A DNA stretch of 64,000 bases from Rhizobiaceae bacterium (GCA_023953835.1 JAMLJB010000003.1:62001-126000); one strand, 5' to 3'. Positions 18,271 to 28,009 are shown, numbered from the stretch's first letter. Notes: generated by a model not told the origin, from the letters alone. Numbers and translations: made by a program.

Positions 18271-19107
18271 ATGGTGAAGATTCGTGGGATCGAATTCGAA
18301 GGTAACCTTGAGAATTCGATGGGACTGGAATTCTACAATTTGAGCCATCGTTTCGGGTTCCAGAACCCAAACTGGCCTTACTTCCAAGACACCAAGATTG
18401 AACGCATTCACTACATGGCGAAGTCCGGCGTTTTGAGCCAGCGCATCACCACGACAATGCATGCGACGACGCATATCGATGCGCCGGCGCATGTCGTCCA
18501 GGGCACGCCCTTCATCGACGAAGTGCCGCTTCCGCATTTTTTCGGCACCGGCATCGTCGTGTCCCTGCCGAAAAAGAAATGGGAGCCGATCACCGCCGAC
18601 GATCTCGAGAAGGCCTGCGGCCACGCCATCCGCAGGGGCGACGTGCTGATCATCAATACTGGATGGCACAAACAGTATGAGGATGGCGACTATTTTGCTT
18701 ACTGCCCCGGCTTCGTGGCGTCCGCGGGCGAGTGGATGGTCGAGAAGGGTGTCAAGGTCGTCGGCCATGACACACAGGCCAACGACCATCCGCTGGCGAC
18801 CGCCATCGGCCCTCAGCGGAACGGCCCGCTTCTGCCCCATCTGGAAAAGGAATATTTTGAGTGGTCAGGCGGTCGTGACTGGAAGGACGATTTCCCGGAC
18901 TGGGAGCCGGTTCACAACATCCTGTTTAGGGGCGGGATTCTCGGGATCGAGAATGTCGGCGGCGATTTGGACGCCGTCACGGGCAAACGCTGCACCTTCG
19001 CGTTCTTCCCATGGAACTGGGATCGCGGTGATGGCTGCATCATTCGTTTGGTCGCCATGACGGATAGGACTGGCGAATATCGCATTGAGGCGGGCGCCAG
19101 CTTTTAG
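18271..19107 (+). CDS. Cyclase family protein (kynurenine formamidase-like), copy 1
   Basis: The protein has 278 residues and belongs to the cyclase/KynB-like metal-dependent hydrolase family. The signature H-x-x-T-H-x-D-x-P-x-H appears as MHATTHIDAPAHVV near residue 67. FFGTGIVV, NTGWHKQY, and GHDTQANDHPLA further along are also typical. The ATG at 18271 is preceded by GGAGGAG, and upstream in-frame codons look non-coding. The family opens amide or ester bonds in formamides, lactones and cyclic imides. It is first in the cassette with the dehydrogenase and BKACE genes. A close paralogue with a frameshift is at 33109-33997. Confidence 0.9.
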   Translation: MVKIRGIEFEGNLENSMGLEFYNLSHRFGFQNPNWPYFQDTKIERIHYMAKSGVLSQRITTTMHATTHIDAPAHVVQGTPFIDEVPLPHFFGTGIVVSLPKKKWEPITADDLEKACGHAIRRGDVLIINTGWHKQYEDGDYFAYCPGFVASAGEWMVEKGVKVVGHDTQANDHPLATAIGPQRNGPLLPHLEKEYFEWSGGRDWKDDFPDWEPVHNILFRGGILGIENVGGDLDAVTGKRCTFAFFPWNWDRGDGCIIRLVAMTDRTGEYRIEAGASF

Positions 19108-19267
19108 GCAACCGTGCACCCAGGGCGGTCAATAGAGACGTCGCCGTGCCGGCACGAAATCGGAATTCGAAAACCTAGGAAGTGAACGAATGCGCCCACG
19201 GCAACGCTCCCGGTCGCGTTGCCGGCAATAGCAGTGCATGTTGGGGCGCGTAGAGAGGGAAACCGCC

Positions 19268-20191
19268 ATGGGACAAGAGAATAGGGTTGCCGTCATTGGG
19301 GCCGGCCTGATGGGCCACGGCATCGCACTGACCTTCGCGCGCGCAGGATTTGCGGTCGCTACCACCGACCCTGACGCCGAGGCCCTGAAGAACGTCAAAT
19401 CGCGCATCTTCGACAGTCTGTCTCTACTCGGCGAGAGCGATGCAGGGATCGAAACTGCGCTGAGGCGCGTAACTGTTTGCCCGAACGTCGCCAAGACAGT
19501 CGAGGGGGCCAGCTTCGTTTTCGAAGCCGCTCCCGAAAAGCTTGCTCTCAAGCAGGCGCTGTTTGCGGAGATCGAAGCGTTTGCACCGGCGGATGCCATC
19601 TTCGCGTCCAACACCAGCGTCATTCCTATTACCGCCATCATGCACGATCTGCGTAGCAAGGACCGCGCTCTCGGGACCCATTGGTGGAACCCGCCGCACA
19701 TCATTCCGCTGGTCGAAGTCATCCGGACTGCCGACACCGACGAGTCAGCGATGGACAAGATGATCGATTTCCTGAACCAAGCCGGCAAGACGCCGGTCCG
19801 AGTGGGAAAGGATGTCCCGGGGTTCATCGGAAACCGATTGCAGCAGGCTTTGTGGCGGGAAGCCATCAGCCTTATCGAGCGCGGCATATGCGACGCCGAA
19901 GCGGTCGATACCGTTGTGAAGGCAAGTTTCGGCCGGCGTCTCGCCGTCCTCGGCCCGCTTGAAAACGCCGACCTCGTCGGATGCGACCTCACGCTCGACA
20001 TCCACAATACCGTTCTTGCCGATCTCGAGTGTCGGCCCGGCCCGTCGCCACTGCTTGAGGAGATGGTCAGGACAGGACGGCTGGGCATGAAGACAGGCCA
20101 AGGCTTCCGCACTTGGACAACTGCGGGGGCAAAGACCCTCAAGGAGAAGGTGGTCACTCATCTTCGCGCGCTTGAAGGCATCCTGACATGA
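19268..20191 (+). CDS. 3-hydroxyacyl-CoA dehydrogenase family protein, copy 1
   Basis: This 307-residue NAD-dependent dehydrogenase has the Rossmann motif VAVIGAGLMGHGIALTFARAG at residues 7-27. It has SNTSVIPIT, the catalytic His in GTHWWNPPHIIPLVEVI near residue 140, and C-terminal KDVPGFIGNRLQQALWREA and RLGMKTGQGF. The family covers 3-hydroxybutyryl-CoA dehydrogenase but also carnitine dehydrogenase and L-gulonate dehydrogenase, which act on free 3-hydroxy acids. Because the next gene encodes a BKACE, which takes free beta-keto acids, oxidation of a free 3-hydroxy acid is plausible here. The ATG at 19268 is preceded by GAGAGGGA. Confidence 0.88.
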   Translation: MGQENRVAVIGAGLMGHGIALTFARAGFAVATTDPDAEALKNVKSRIFDSLSLLGESDAGIETALRRVTVCPNVAKTVEGASFVFEAAPEKLALKQALFAEIEAFAPADAIFASNTSVIPITAIMHDLRSKDRALGTHWWNPPHIIPLVEVIRTADTDESAMDKMIDFLNQAGKTPVRVGKDVPGFIGNRLQQALWREAISLIERGICDAEAVDTVVKASFGRRLAVLGPLENADLVGCDLTLDIHNTVLADLECRPGPSPLLEEMVRTGRLGMKTGQGFRTWTTAGAKTLKEKVVTHLRALEGILT

Positions 20192-20269
20192 TCAGAGCCT
20201 GCAACGCGAAACGACATCAAGACCTGGCACGGATCGGCGTTTAACCCACTTTTTCACGGACGGCACGTC

Positions 20270-21202
20270 ATGGCCAAGCGACCCAAGACCATCATCACCT
20301 GCGCCATTACCGGCGCGATCCACACGCCGACCATGTCGGATGCACTGCCCTATACTGTCGACAACATCGCCCAACAGGCAATCTCGGCGGCGGAAGCCGG
20401 CGCTTCCATTCTCCATTTGCATGCACGACGTCCGGAAAACGGCGGCGTCACTATCGATGCCGATGCCTTCGCGGCCTTTCTGCCGAGGATCAAGCAGGCG
20501 ACGAACGCTGTCATTAACATCTCGACCGGCGGCAGCCTGAAGAACACGATTGAGGAGCGTATCGCGCCCGCGCTTCGCTTCTCGCCGGAAATGTGCAGCC
20601 TCAACATGGGCTCCATGAACTTCTCGTTCCACCCGCTGGCCAAGCGCTACGACACCTGGAAGTTCGACTGGGAGAAGGACTACGTTGCAAATTCCGATAC
20701 ATACATTTTCCGCAATACCTTCCGCGACATCGAGACTGTGGCGGGGAACCTTGCGCCATATGGCATCAAGTTTGAACACGAGTGCTATGACGTCGGGCAC
20801 CTCTACAATCTGCGCTTCTGCATCGATATCGGACTGTTCAAGGCGCCGATCTTCATCCAGTTCATTTTCGGCATCTTGGGCGGCATTGGTCCGGAGGTCG
20901 ACAATCTGGTCTTCATGAAGCGGACGGCCGACCGGCTGTTCGGCGACGATTATCGCTGGTCGGTTCTTGGAGCGGGCGGAGCGCAGATGAGCCTCGCAAC
21001 CACTGGCAGCCAGATGGGCGGCAATGTTCGCGTAGGCCTCGAAGACAGCCTGTTCATCAGCCGCGGTAAGCTGGCGGCGTCCAATGCCGAACAGGTCGCG
21101 AAGATTCGCCGGGTCGTCGAGGATCTCGGTTGCGAGGTTGCAAGCCCGGAAGAAACCCGTGAGCTCCTGGGCCTGAAGGGGGTGGATCGCGTCGCCTTCT
21201 GA
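20270..21202 (+). CDS. BKACE family beta-keto acid cleavage enzyme, copy 1
   Basis: This is a beta-keto acid cleavage enzyme (formerly DUF849; related to 3-keto-5-aminohexanoate cleavage protein), 310 residues. The zinc-binding HLHAR motif is near residue 45 (ASILHLHARRPENGG). NISTGGSL, PEMCSLNMGSMNF, FEHECYDVGHLYNL and VGLEDSLFISRG are family signatures. BKACE enzymes condense a beta-keto acid with acetyl-CoA and release acetoacetate plus a new CoA thioester. Acetoacetate is what the CoA-transferase/thiolase genes at 6-9 kb would consume. An IS3-type element lies just downstream. A broken paralogue is at 31209-32143. Confidence 0.93.
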   Translation: MAKRPKTIITCAITGAIHTPTMSDALPYTVDNIAQQAISAAEAGASILHLHARRPENGGVTIDADAFAAFLPRIKQATNAVINISTGGSLKNTIEERIAPALRFSPEMCSLNMGSMNFSFHPLAKRYDTWKFDWEKDYVANSDTYIFRNTFRDIETVAGNLAPYGIKFEHECYDVGHLYNLRFCIDIGLFKAPIFIQFIFGILGGIGPEVDNLVFMKRTADRLFGDDYRWSVLGAGGAQMSLATTGSQMGGNVRVGLEDSLFISRGKLAASNAEQVAKIRRVVEDLGCEVASPEETRELLGLKGVDRVAF

Positions 21203-21315
21203 AGTCAAACGACGGGTCTGTGGCTAGGCACCGCAAAAACTGGAGTGCGCCCCTGAGGGTGGACAGATCGGCTTGAGGGATTGACCAGTCTTGTTGGGTT
21301 TTCGAAGAGAGAACC

Positions 21316-21665
21316 ATGGCAAGGTATAGCACACACAGCATCGAGTTTAAGCGTCAGGTCGCGCAGGAATGTCTGTCGGGCGAGACGCTGCATGGATTGG
21401 CAAGCGCCGCGATATCCAGCGCCAGCTGATCCGCGTCTGGGTCCGCAAGTATGAGGAAGGCGCTCTTGATGAGGATGCGCAGGCGGCCGATCTCATCCAG
21501 GAACATGAGGCTCGCATCGCTGCGCTTGAACGGCTCGTTGGCAAACAGGCTCTGGAGCTGGAGTTCCTAAAGGGGGCTCTGAAAAGCGCACCGCTGCCGA
21601 GAAGCGGGACTACGTCCATTATCACCGGCCCCGTGGCGTCTCCGTCGCGCAGGGATGCCGGCTGA
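21316..21665 (+). pseudogene. IS3-family OrfA, frameshifted
   Basis: The frame begins MARYSTHSIEFKRQVAQECL and GETLHGLA, then loses one base near 21400. It continues in another frame as KRRDIQRQLIRVWVRKYEEG and the leucine-zipper-like ALERLVGKQALELEFLKGAL. This is a typical IS3 OrfA, with a helix-turn-helix followed by a coiled coil. The frame change lies inside the DNA-binding domain, so the product would be truncated at about 37 residues. Confidence 0.8.
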
Positions 21666-22451
21666 TGGGCATTGCGCGTTCGACCTATTATGATCGCCCG
21701 GAGCGGCCGACTGACGACACGGCAATTGTCGAAGCCATGTTCGAAGTCTGCGATGTATTCGAAAGCTATGGCTACCGTCGCGTTGGCGCCGCCTTGCGGC
21801 AGCAGGGCCTTATCGTCAATCACAAGAAGATCCGGCGCTTGATGCGCGAGCACGATCTACAGCCGAAAATCAGGCGTCGGTTCATCGCCACGACTGATAG
21901 CGGTCACGGCTGGCCGATCTATCCTAACCTGGCCCGAGACTTTCTGCCGACCGGTCCGAACCAGCTTTGGGTCGGTGACATCACCTATGTGGCGCTGCCG
22001 ACGCGCTTCATCTACGTCGCCATCATCCTCGATGCCTGGTCACGCCTCGCCGTCGGCTACGCCATCGGCCGGTCCATCGACGCACGCCTGACTACCGCGG
22101 CCTTGCAAGCCGCTATTGCCCACAGACAGCCGCCGCTTGGCTGCATTCACCACTCGGACCGCGGATCGCAATATGCGGCGGAGGCCTATCGACAAGTCCT
22201 GGCAGACGCCGATCTGCTCGGATCGATGGGTCGCAAAGGGAAGCCCTATGACAACGCCAAGGCCGAAAGCTTCATGAAAACACTCAAGGTCGAGGCCGTT
22301 TACCCGATGGCGTTCGAAACCTTCGAGGGCGTCACCGAGCATCTTTCTCACTTCATACAACAAGCAAAGGCTACATTCGGCGCTGGGATATCTCAGCCCG
22401 CAGCAGTGCGAGGATCAACATAACCGGCAGACCGGTCAAAACGCCGCCTAA
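21665..22451 (+). pseudogene. IS3-family OrfB transposase, C-terminal frameshift
   Basis: This is an integrase-like DDE transposase. The catalytic residues are present in WVGDITYV, HHSDRGSQYA and DNAKAESFMKTLK. In the last 35 residues the frame shifts: after HFIQQ the family ending YNKQRLHSALGYLSPQQ continues in another frame up to a TAA at 22449. About ten bases seem to have been lost near 22357. The coding frame also extends upstream of 21665 (KRDYVHYHRPRGVSVAQ), as expected for the natural -1 frameshift fusion with OrfA. Confidence 0.85.
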
Positions 22452-22480
22452 TAGATGTCCACCCTCAGGGGCGCACTCCG

Positions 22481-22798
22481 ACTTGGGAGAGAATTCCACC
22501 GGCGGAAAGCCAGAAACCGCCGAACACGACATCGGCTGCTATCTTGGCTCGATCACAAACTCTACTCCGGCGCACTCCGTTGCAAGTGATAGCTGCAACT
22601 ATTTTCCTCAGCGCTAGCAGAGATACCTCCGATCAATCTTTCGATAGCCGCAAATTAAAATACAGTTTCTTCTTGCTATCCTTTTTTGCGAGATAAGGAT
22701 AATATATTGTTATTATGAACTTAGAGATTAATCTTTAGGCAAAATCTAAAGATATTGGCGTGAGTCGAGGCGACCATCTAAACCCGCCAATTGTCAAT
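22481..22798. other. AT-rich non-coding gap with a small hairpin
   Basis: There is no gene here that I can support. The stretch is clearly richer in A and T than its surroundings, especially 22650-22755. ATCTTTAG at 22731-22738 and CTAAAGAT at 22746-22753 form a perfect 8-bp hairpin about 50 bases beyond the stop of the minus-strand livF gene. It could act as a weak end signal for that operon, although no clean T-run follows. Confidence 0.5.
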
Positions 22799-23518
22799 TC
22801 AATGCACGGCGAGATGCTGCATCAGGAGCGATTTCTGTCCTGCGAGCTCGCTGGCTATGCCCTGATAGACGACACGTCCGGTGTTCAGGAGAAGCGCCTC
22901 ATCGGCAACCGCCAATGCGAACGAAACTTGCTGCTCGACAAGGACGATGGTCAGGCCACGCTCCTTCAGGTTCCGGATGATCCGGCCGACCTCCTGAACG
23001 ATCTGCGGCGCGAGCCCCTCAGCGGGCTCATCCAGGAGCAATATCTTTGGATTGGTCATGAGCGCGCGACCGATCGCAAGCATCTGCTGCTCTCCTCCAG
23101 ACAAAGCGCCGCCGGACTGCTTGCGACGCTCCTGCAATCGCGGGAACAGGCGAAATATATCCTCGATCACCCAGCCCTGTTCGCCTCCCCCCTGCTTTCC
23201 GCGCGCTGACACCAGAAGGTTTTCCTCGACACTCAGCGAGCGGAAAATTCGCCGTCCCTGGGGAACAATCCCGATGCCGGCGCGAGCTATGGCCTCGGGA
23301 GAGCGCGAGGATATCTTCACGCCATGCATAAGGATCGCTCCGCTGCTCGGTGACAGAAATCCTATTATGGTGCTGAGGCACGTGGTTTTTCCAGCTCCAT
23401 TCCGGCCTAGCAATGCCAACAGCGAGCCGTCGCGTACGCTGAACGTAACGTCGCGCAGGACATGGCTGTCGCCGTAATGTGCGTTGACCCGTTCCAGTAC
23501 AAGGGCGTCAGTCGACAA
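22799..23518 (-). CDS. livF: Branched-chain amino acid type ABC transporter ATP-binding protein LivF
   Basis: This is an ABC ATPase of about 239 residues in the LivF group. It has Walker A ALLGRNGAGKTT, the signature GALSGGEQQMLAIGRALM, Walker B ILLLDEPAEGLAP and the LivF-typical GIGIVPQGRRIF. The chosen start is the TTG at 23518, preceded by AAGGAG seven bases upstream and overlapping the end of livG by 11 bases. It is the last gene of the HMGF block. The binding protein of the system is probably the one at 29543-30775. Members of this transporter class carry amino acids, urea, and many aromatic or carboxylic compounds. Confidence 0.9.
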   Translation of the reverse strand: MSTDALVLERVNAHYGDSHVLRDVTFSVRDGSLLALLGRNGAGKTTCLSTIIGFLSPSSGAILMHGVKISSRSPEAIARAGIGIVPQGRRIFRSLSVEENLLVSARGKQGGGEQGWVIEDIFRLFPRLQERRKQSGGALSGGEQQMLAIGRALMTNPKILLLDEPAEGLAPQIVQEVGRIIRNLKERGLTIVLVEQQVSFALAVADEALLLNTGRVVYQGIASELAGQKSLLMQHLAVH

Positions 23519-24251
23519 AGTAGATCTCCTTTGTCCGTGGGTGCGACACGACCTCCGATCGCGTTCCTTCGACCACGACTTCGCCAAAATTCAGGACCGT
23601 GATCGAGTCCGCGAAGTCGAGCGCGACATCCATGTCGTGTTCGATCATAACGATTGTCACCTCGCGGGGGATCGCGTTCAGCACACCGACAACGACCTGC
23701 CTTTCCTCGATTGACAATCCGGCGAGCGGCTCGTCCAGCAACAGCAGTCGTGGGCGCTGCGCGAGAGCCATGGCTAGTTCCAGACGGCGACGTTCGCCGT
23801 AGGATGTCTCGCTGGCGCGTCTCGATGCGACGTTCTCGAGGCCGACGCTCCTGACCACTTCCATCGCCTCCTCGCGGACCGCGCTCGCCTTACGCAGATC
23901 GGCGAACGGGTTCCACCGCAAGGGGAGCAGCCCGAGCAAGGCCAGCACTACATGATCGATGATCGTCTCGGACGGAAAGACATGGAGTATCTGGTAGGTG
24001 CGCGCCAGTCCCATATGGGCACGCTTCCTCTTGGCGATTGTCGTGATGTCCATGCCGTTCAGCGCTATCCGGCCCGCGGACGGCTTGAGATCTCCAGTGA
24101 TGAGGTTGAAAAGCGTCGTCTTACCGGCGCCATTGGGCCCGATGACAAGTCGCCTTTCCCCCGGCGCCACGCTCATGGACACGCCTGCCGTGGCGGCGAT
24201 TCCACCGAACGATTTTCGTAGATCCGTGGTCTGCAGAATTGAAGATGTCAT
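23508..24251 (-). CDS. livG: Branched-chain amino acid type ABC transporter ATP-binding protein LivG
   Basis: The protein has 247 residues from the ATG at 24251, which overlaps the livM stop by 4 bases (ATGA). A longer open frame runs upstream inside livM and is not translated as this gene. It has Walker A IGPNGAGKTTLFNLITG, LARTYQI (LivG-type Q-loop), the signature ETSYGERRRLELAMAL, Walker B LLLLDEPLAGLSIEE, and EHDMDVA with the switch His region. The signature is SYGERR rather than LSGGQ, a common LivG variant. It pairs with LivF to power the importer. Confidence 0.92.
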   Translation of the reverse strand: MTSSILQTTDLRKSFGGIAATAGVSMSVAPGERRLVIGPNGAGKTTLFNLITGDLKPSAGRIALNGMDITTIAKRKRAHMGLARTYQILHVFPSETIIDHVVLALLGLLPLRWNPFADLRKASAVREEAMEVVRSVGLENVASRRASETSYGERRRLELAMALAQRPRLLLLDEPLAGLSIEERQVVVGVLNAIPREVTIVMIEHDMDVALDFADSITVLNFGEVVVEGTRSEVVSHPRTKEIYFVD

Positions 24252-25198
24252 TTCGGCACTGCGTTCGCCGCGCGATTCCGGCCGAAGCCGCGCCCTAGGC
24301 CGGGCACGATGCCTTCCGGCAGGAAAACGATGATCAGGATGAAGATGAACCCAAGGAAAGCGTGCCAGTGGCTGATGTAGTTGCTCACGATATCCTTGAT
24401 GAACACGACGATGAACGAGCCCACTATCGGCCCGACAACCGTGCCGGCGCCTCCGGCGATCACCATGAGCAGGGCTTCCGCCGAACTGGAGATCGACAGC
24501 GCGTAGGGGTTGATGAACTGGTTGTGGTAGAAATACAGCAGCCCGGCCACGCCTGCCCAGAATGCCGACAGGACGAAGGCGCACCATTGGATGACGCCGA
24601 CATTGAAGCCCAGGGCGGTCATGCGCCGTGGTTGATCGCGCGCGCCACGAAGGCTGGCGCCCATCGGCGATCTGCTGAAGGCCTGAAGGCAGACGAAGCA
24701 CGCGACGAAGGCCAGCAGCACCAGGAAGTAGAAGGATCGCTGCTCCGCGAGGTCGATTCCAAGAAACATGTTCCTCCCTGATCCGGAAATCCCGTTTTCC
24801 CCATTGGTGACGGAAACCCATCGATAGGCGAGACCCCACACGATTTGACCCAAGGCCAAGGTGATCATGAGAAAGGTGAGGCCCGTCGCGCGCAGGGCCA
24901 TGACGCCGAAAATCCCCGCGACTACGACCGTAATAGCGAGCGCGGCTAGGGCCGCGCTGAAATGACCTTGCGCATACGTCGTGGTCAGGATCGCGAAGCT
25001 GTACGCCGCAATGCCCAGATAGGACGCGTGGCACAGGGAGAAAAGCCCGCCCCAGCCCAGGATGACGTTCAGGCTAAGCGCCATGATCGAGCCGATAAGG
25101 AAGGTGATCGCGATATTCACCTGATATGTGGCCGTGAACACGAAAGGAACGGCGATCAGCAGAAAGAGCCCGATGAGACAACCTATCCTGAAGATCAT
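24248..25198 (-). CDS. livM: Branched-chain amino acid type ABC transporter permease LivM
   Basis: This is a membrane protein of 316 residues with about nine hydrophobic helices. MALSLNVILGWGGLFSLCHASYLGIAAYSFA is the conserved LivM region. Further along, MGASLRGARDQPRRMTALGFNV is the loop contacting the ATPases, and IAGGAGTVVGPIVGSFIVV is typical. It overlaps LivH and LivG by four bases on each side. With LivH it forms the channel. Confidence 0.93.
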   Translation of the reverse strand: MIFRIGCLIGLFLLIAVPFVFTATYQVNIAITFLIGSIMALSLNVILGWGGLFSLCHASYLGIAAYSFAILTTTYAQGHFSAALAALAITVVVAGIFGVMALRATGLTFLMITLALGQIVWGLAYRWVSVTNGENGISGSGRNMFLGIDLAEQRSFYFLVLLAFVACFVCLQAFSRSPMGASLRGARDQPRRMTALGFNVGVIQWCAFVLSAFWAGVAGLLYFYHNQFINPYALSISSSAEALLMVIAGGAGTVVGPIVGSFIVVFIKDIVSNYISHWHAFLGFIFILIIVFLPEGIVPGLGRGFGRNRAANAVPK

Positions 25199-26049
25199 GA
25201 AACCCTCCCGAACATGCCCTGAGGCCTAAGCAGAAGCACGACGATCATGGGAACGAACAGAAGGACGTAGGCCAGATCGGGTATCAGTGCCTGCGAGAAG
25301 ACGTAAATGAAGCCAACGCCGTAGCTGCCTAGGAGAGCGCCCAGGAGGCTTCCGCTTCCACCGAGGATAACGATGATGAGCGCCAGCGGTAGCATTTCCA
25401 TGTCTAGGCCGGGATAGATCGAAAGGATCGGCGCTGCCAGCAGGCCGCCAATGCCGGCCAGCGCCGCGCCCAGCACAAATACGAACGTGAAGATCAGCGA
25501 GCCGGGTACGCCGAGGCCTCTCGCCATTTCGAGGTCGTCGACACCTGCCCTTATGCGCGATCCCAGTCTGGTTCGCTCAATCGTGAACCAGAGGCCTATG
25601 GCGACGGCCAGGGCTATCGGGATCAGCACCACACGGTACAGCGGGAACGTTACGCTCGCGACCGTCACCGCTCCGCGCAGGCTGGAGGGCGCAGCCACGG
25701 ACAACGGATTTCCCGACCAGATATAGAGGCATAGCTCAGAAATGATGAACGCGACGCCAAGCGTCGCCAGAACCTGCGCCATTTCCTGTCCGTTGAGACG
25801 CCGCAAGAGTAAGCGTTCGATAACGCCCCCCACAACGCCGACAGTGATGCCCGTAACCGCGCAGGCGAGCCAGAAGGGAACTCCCGCCTGTATCGCAGAG
25901 AGACCGACATAGGCGCCCAGCAGGAAGAAGGAGCCATGCGCCAAGTTCGGGATCTTCATGAGTCCGAAGATCAGCGCGAAGCCCGAAGCTGCAACGAAGA
26001 GCAGGCTTCCGAACGCAATGGAAGTCAGAGATTGTACGACCCAAAACAT
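25195..26049 (-). CDS. livH: Branched-chain amino acid type ABC transporter permease LivH
   Basis: This membrane protein has 284 residues and about eight helices. Typical segments are LTSIAFGSLLFVAASGFALIFGLMKIPNLAHGSFFLLGAYVG at the start, RAGVDDLEMARGLGV (ATPase contact), and GGLLAAPILSIYPGLDMEML. It lies 64 bases after the stop of the CocE/NonD gene and starts the HMGF run of overlapping genes, probably in one transcript with that hydrolase. Confidence 0.93.
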   Translation of the reverse strand: MFWVVQSLTSIAFGSLLFVAASGFALIFGLMKIPNLAHGSFFLLGAYVGLSAIQAGVPFWLACAVTGITVGVVGGVIERLLLRRLNGQEMAQVLATLGVAFIISELCLYIWSGNPLSVAAPSSLRGAVTVASVTFPLYRVVLIPIALAVAIGLWFTIERTRLGSRIRAGVDDLEMARGLGVPGSLIFTFVFVLGAALAGIGGLLAAPILSIYPGLDMEMLPLALIIVILGGSGSLLGALLGSYGVGFIYVFSQALIPDLAYVLLFVPMIVVLLLRPQGMFGRVS

Positions 26050-26112
26050 CGCATCAGACCTCGCGCTGTCGGTATTCCCGGCGACAACCGCGCGGGAACA
26101 CCTTCCTCGGCA

Positions 26113-27849
26113 CTATTTGCTGTTCGCCGGAATGATTGGCAGCAGCAGATAGGATGGCGTCTCCGGTCCCGAATGGACCGTCGTCGTCCTCCCGTAGATG
26201 CTCGGAGGCCGATCGGTTTCATCGGTGTGCAGCCATGGTCCCGACCCTCTGGAGACCCATGCCTCGTTCTTGGTCTTGGCGACGGGTCGCTCGAAATCCT
26301 GCCCCGAGATCATGAGCGAGAAGCGATAGCCTGCCGGCAGCGTGATGCAGGTCGGCCATATCTCGATATCCAGTTCGTAGATCACTCCCGGCTCAAGCGG
26401 TTGCCGTTCGTCATGAGAATGGTAGGGCCGGTAAGGCAGTGAGTGTTGAGGGTCGAGCTTACGGTGCGAAGCGCGCAGCCATCCCTGCCCGAGCGGCGTA
26501 TGCGGGTCGAGAGCCCCCTGGTACTCGACTTCCTCGCCTTCGGGAGACCAGGCCTGAAACGTCAGAAACAGGTCGGCGTCCGTCGTCGACGAGGACACGT
26601 AAAGCTTTGCCGCCAGAGGCCCGGTGATTTCGAGCTCCTCTTCCAGGGGCGGCGACATCAGCGTAACCGTTTCCTTCATCGCCTCGAATGAAAACTGCCC
26701 CGGGGCAGTTTTCGCCGTTCGATCGAGCTCCTGCGAAGAGCAGTCCAGGAAAATCTTGGTCCACTCAGTGCGGGCTAGCGGCCACTCGTTTTCTTTCCTC
26801 AGCTCGGATTCTTCGGTAAAGGGGCGGCGGATGTGGAGCCAGACCGGCGGCTCCTTGTCCCAGCCATTGTCTTCGCCCTTCAGGAAGTGGTCGAGAAAAT
26901 ACTTCTGCAGCCACAGTCCGTATTCGAGGTAGAACCATTCCTCATGGCGCCCCGGATGTATTTCCAGCCATTTCTGCTTCGATGCCGCCTGGAGATATCC
27001 TTCGATATTGCCTCTCTGGTGGAGAGCGGCGCCGCCCCAGTTCGCGGCGCTCAGAACCGGCACCGTGATCTTGCTGAAGTCGGGCGTGCGATCACGGTAG
27101 TAGTCGTGCATGTATTCGTTTTCGCGAATCGCATCCCGAAGATCCTTGCGGTTAGCAAGCAACTCGGCTTCGCTTAGGGCTTCAGGGCCGGTCGCGCGCT
27201 CGTTGAGCCTTGGATCCATCGGCCCGTCGGGATTGCCGTGCTGCAACTTGATGACCTGGCGCGGATACCAGGCATCGAGAAACGCGTTGCTCATGATACC
27301 GCCATGGCGCGCCAACTCACGGTAGTGATCGTTGCAGCCCTCCCATGGCACGATGGCCGCGAGATGCTTCGGCTGAAGCGCCGCCGCCGACCACTGGTTG
27401 ATGGCATAGTAGGAAACGCCGAGCAGCCCTACCTTGCCGTTGCTCCAGTACTGAGTGCCCGCCCAGTCAATGGCTAGCGCGTAGTCCTTGTTCTCGCGAG
27501 GCGACCAGAGATCGAGCATGCCGGGAGACCTGCCCGCGCCGCGGGAATCGACGCGAACATAGGCATAGCCATACTTCGACCAGACTTCTGGATCCGGCGT
27601 CTCCCACGCTTCAAAACTGCGCGTGGACCCTGGCAGCATGTCCGGATGTTTGTCAGCGAGCCACTTCCATTGCGGAGCGTAGCCTTCCTGGTAGGGGACG
27701 CCTTTGCCGTACGGCCCCAACGTCATGATAACAGGGACGGGTCCCTTCGTGCGCGGACGAAAGACATCCGCCCGCAATTCGAGCCCGTCGTTCATCCTAA
27801 TCGGAACGTCGAGTTCAACAATCATGTCTGCAACTGCGCCAGCAGTCAT
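26113..27849 (-). CDS. CocE/NonD family hydrolase, second copy
   Basis: The protein has 578 residues from the ATG at 27849, with GGGAGAG upstream. It has the same architecture as the hydrolase at 10978: MNDGLELRADVFRP, YAYVRVDSRGAGRSPG, the nucleophile elbow GLLGVSYYAINQW (Ser), HPGRHEEWFY, and the jelly-roll WLRASHRKLDPQHSLPYRPYH with YELDIEIWPTCITLPAGY. The two are clearly paralogues. It precedes livHMGF on the same strand and follows a conserved 35-bp promoter motif at 28010-28044. It would hydrolyse an ester or amide of the compound the transporter brings in. The substrate is unknown. Confidence 0.9.
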   Translation of the reverse strand: MTAGAVADMIVELDVPIRMNDGLELRADVFRPRTKGPVPVIMTLGPYGKGVPYQEGYAPQWKWLADKHPDMLPGSTRSFEAWETPDPEVWSKYGYAYVRVDSRGAGRSPGMLDLWSPRENKDYALAIDWAGTQYWSNGKVGLLGVSYYAINQWSAAALQPKHLAAIVPWEGCNDHYRELARHGGIMSNAFLDAWYPRQVIKLQHGNPDGPMDPRLNERATGPEALSEAELLANRKDLRDAIRENEYMHDYYRDRTPDFSKITVPVLSAANWGGAALHQRGNIEGYLQAASKQKWLEIHPGRHEEWFYLEYGLWLQKYFLDHFLKGEDNGWDKEPPVWLHIRRPFTEESELRKENEWPLARTEWTKIFLDCSSQELDRTAKTAPGQFSFEAMKETVTLMSPPLEEELEITGPLAAKLYVSSSTTDADLFLTFQAWSPEGEEVEYQGALDPHTPLGQGWLRASHRKLDPQHSLPYRPYHSHDERQPLEPGVIYELDIEIWPTCITLPAGYRFSLMISGQDFERPVAKTKNEAWVSRGSGPWLHTDETDRPPSIYGRTTTVHSGPETPSYLLLPIIPANSK

Positions 27850-28009
27850 CTGTCTCTCTCCCACAAGACGGCAACAGGTAGATTTCTGATCGTACAGGCG
27901 GCCTCGGAGATCCCGAGGCGCCTTCGATCCTAGGTAGTCGCAATAGTCTTGATGATGCAGTCCTCCCTATACGCGGATGATGCAATCCCGCCTGAACCGG
28001 GTCAAATAC

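Larger units (their letters stand above)
21241..22480. mobile_element. IS3-family insertion sequence, degenerate genes
   Basis: GGAGTGCGCCCCTGAGGG and the next bases to 21265 are matched perfectly by the inverted copy at 22456-22479, giving 24-bp terminal repeats. Inside are two overlapping frames encoding an IS3-type OrfA and OrfB, both disrupted. No target duplication is obvious. The insertion lies between the BKACE gene and the branched-chain-type transporter genes. Confidence 0.88.

Noticed and set aside
22481..22798. The AT-rich stretch as a second replication origin or a phage-derived segment.
   Set aside because: No iterons, no initiator gene and no DnaA-box cluster are visible. It is simply a low-GC gap beside an insertion sequence.
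24252..25034. Upstream extension of livG (about 260 extra codons).
   Set aside because: The extension runs inside livM in another frame and lacks any motif. The ATGA overlap at 24248-24251 gives a normal-length LivG.
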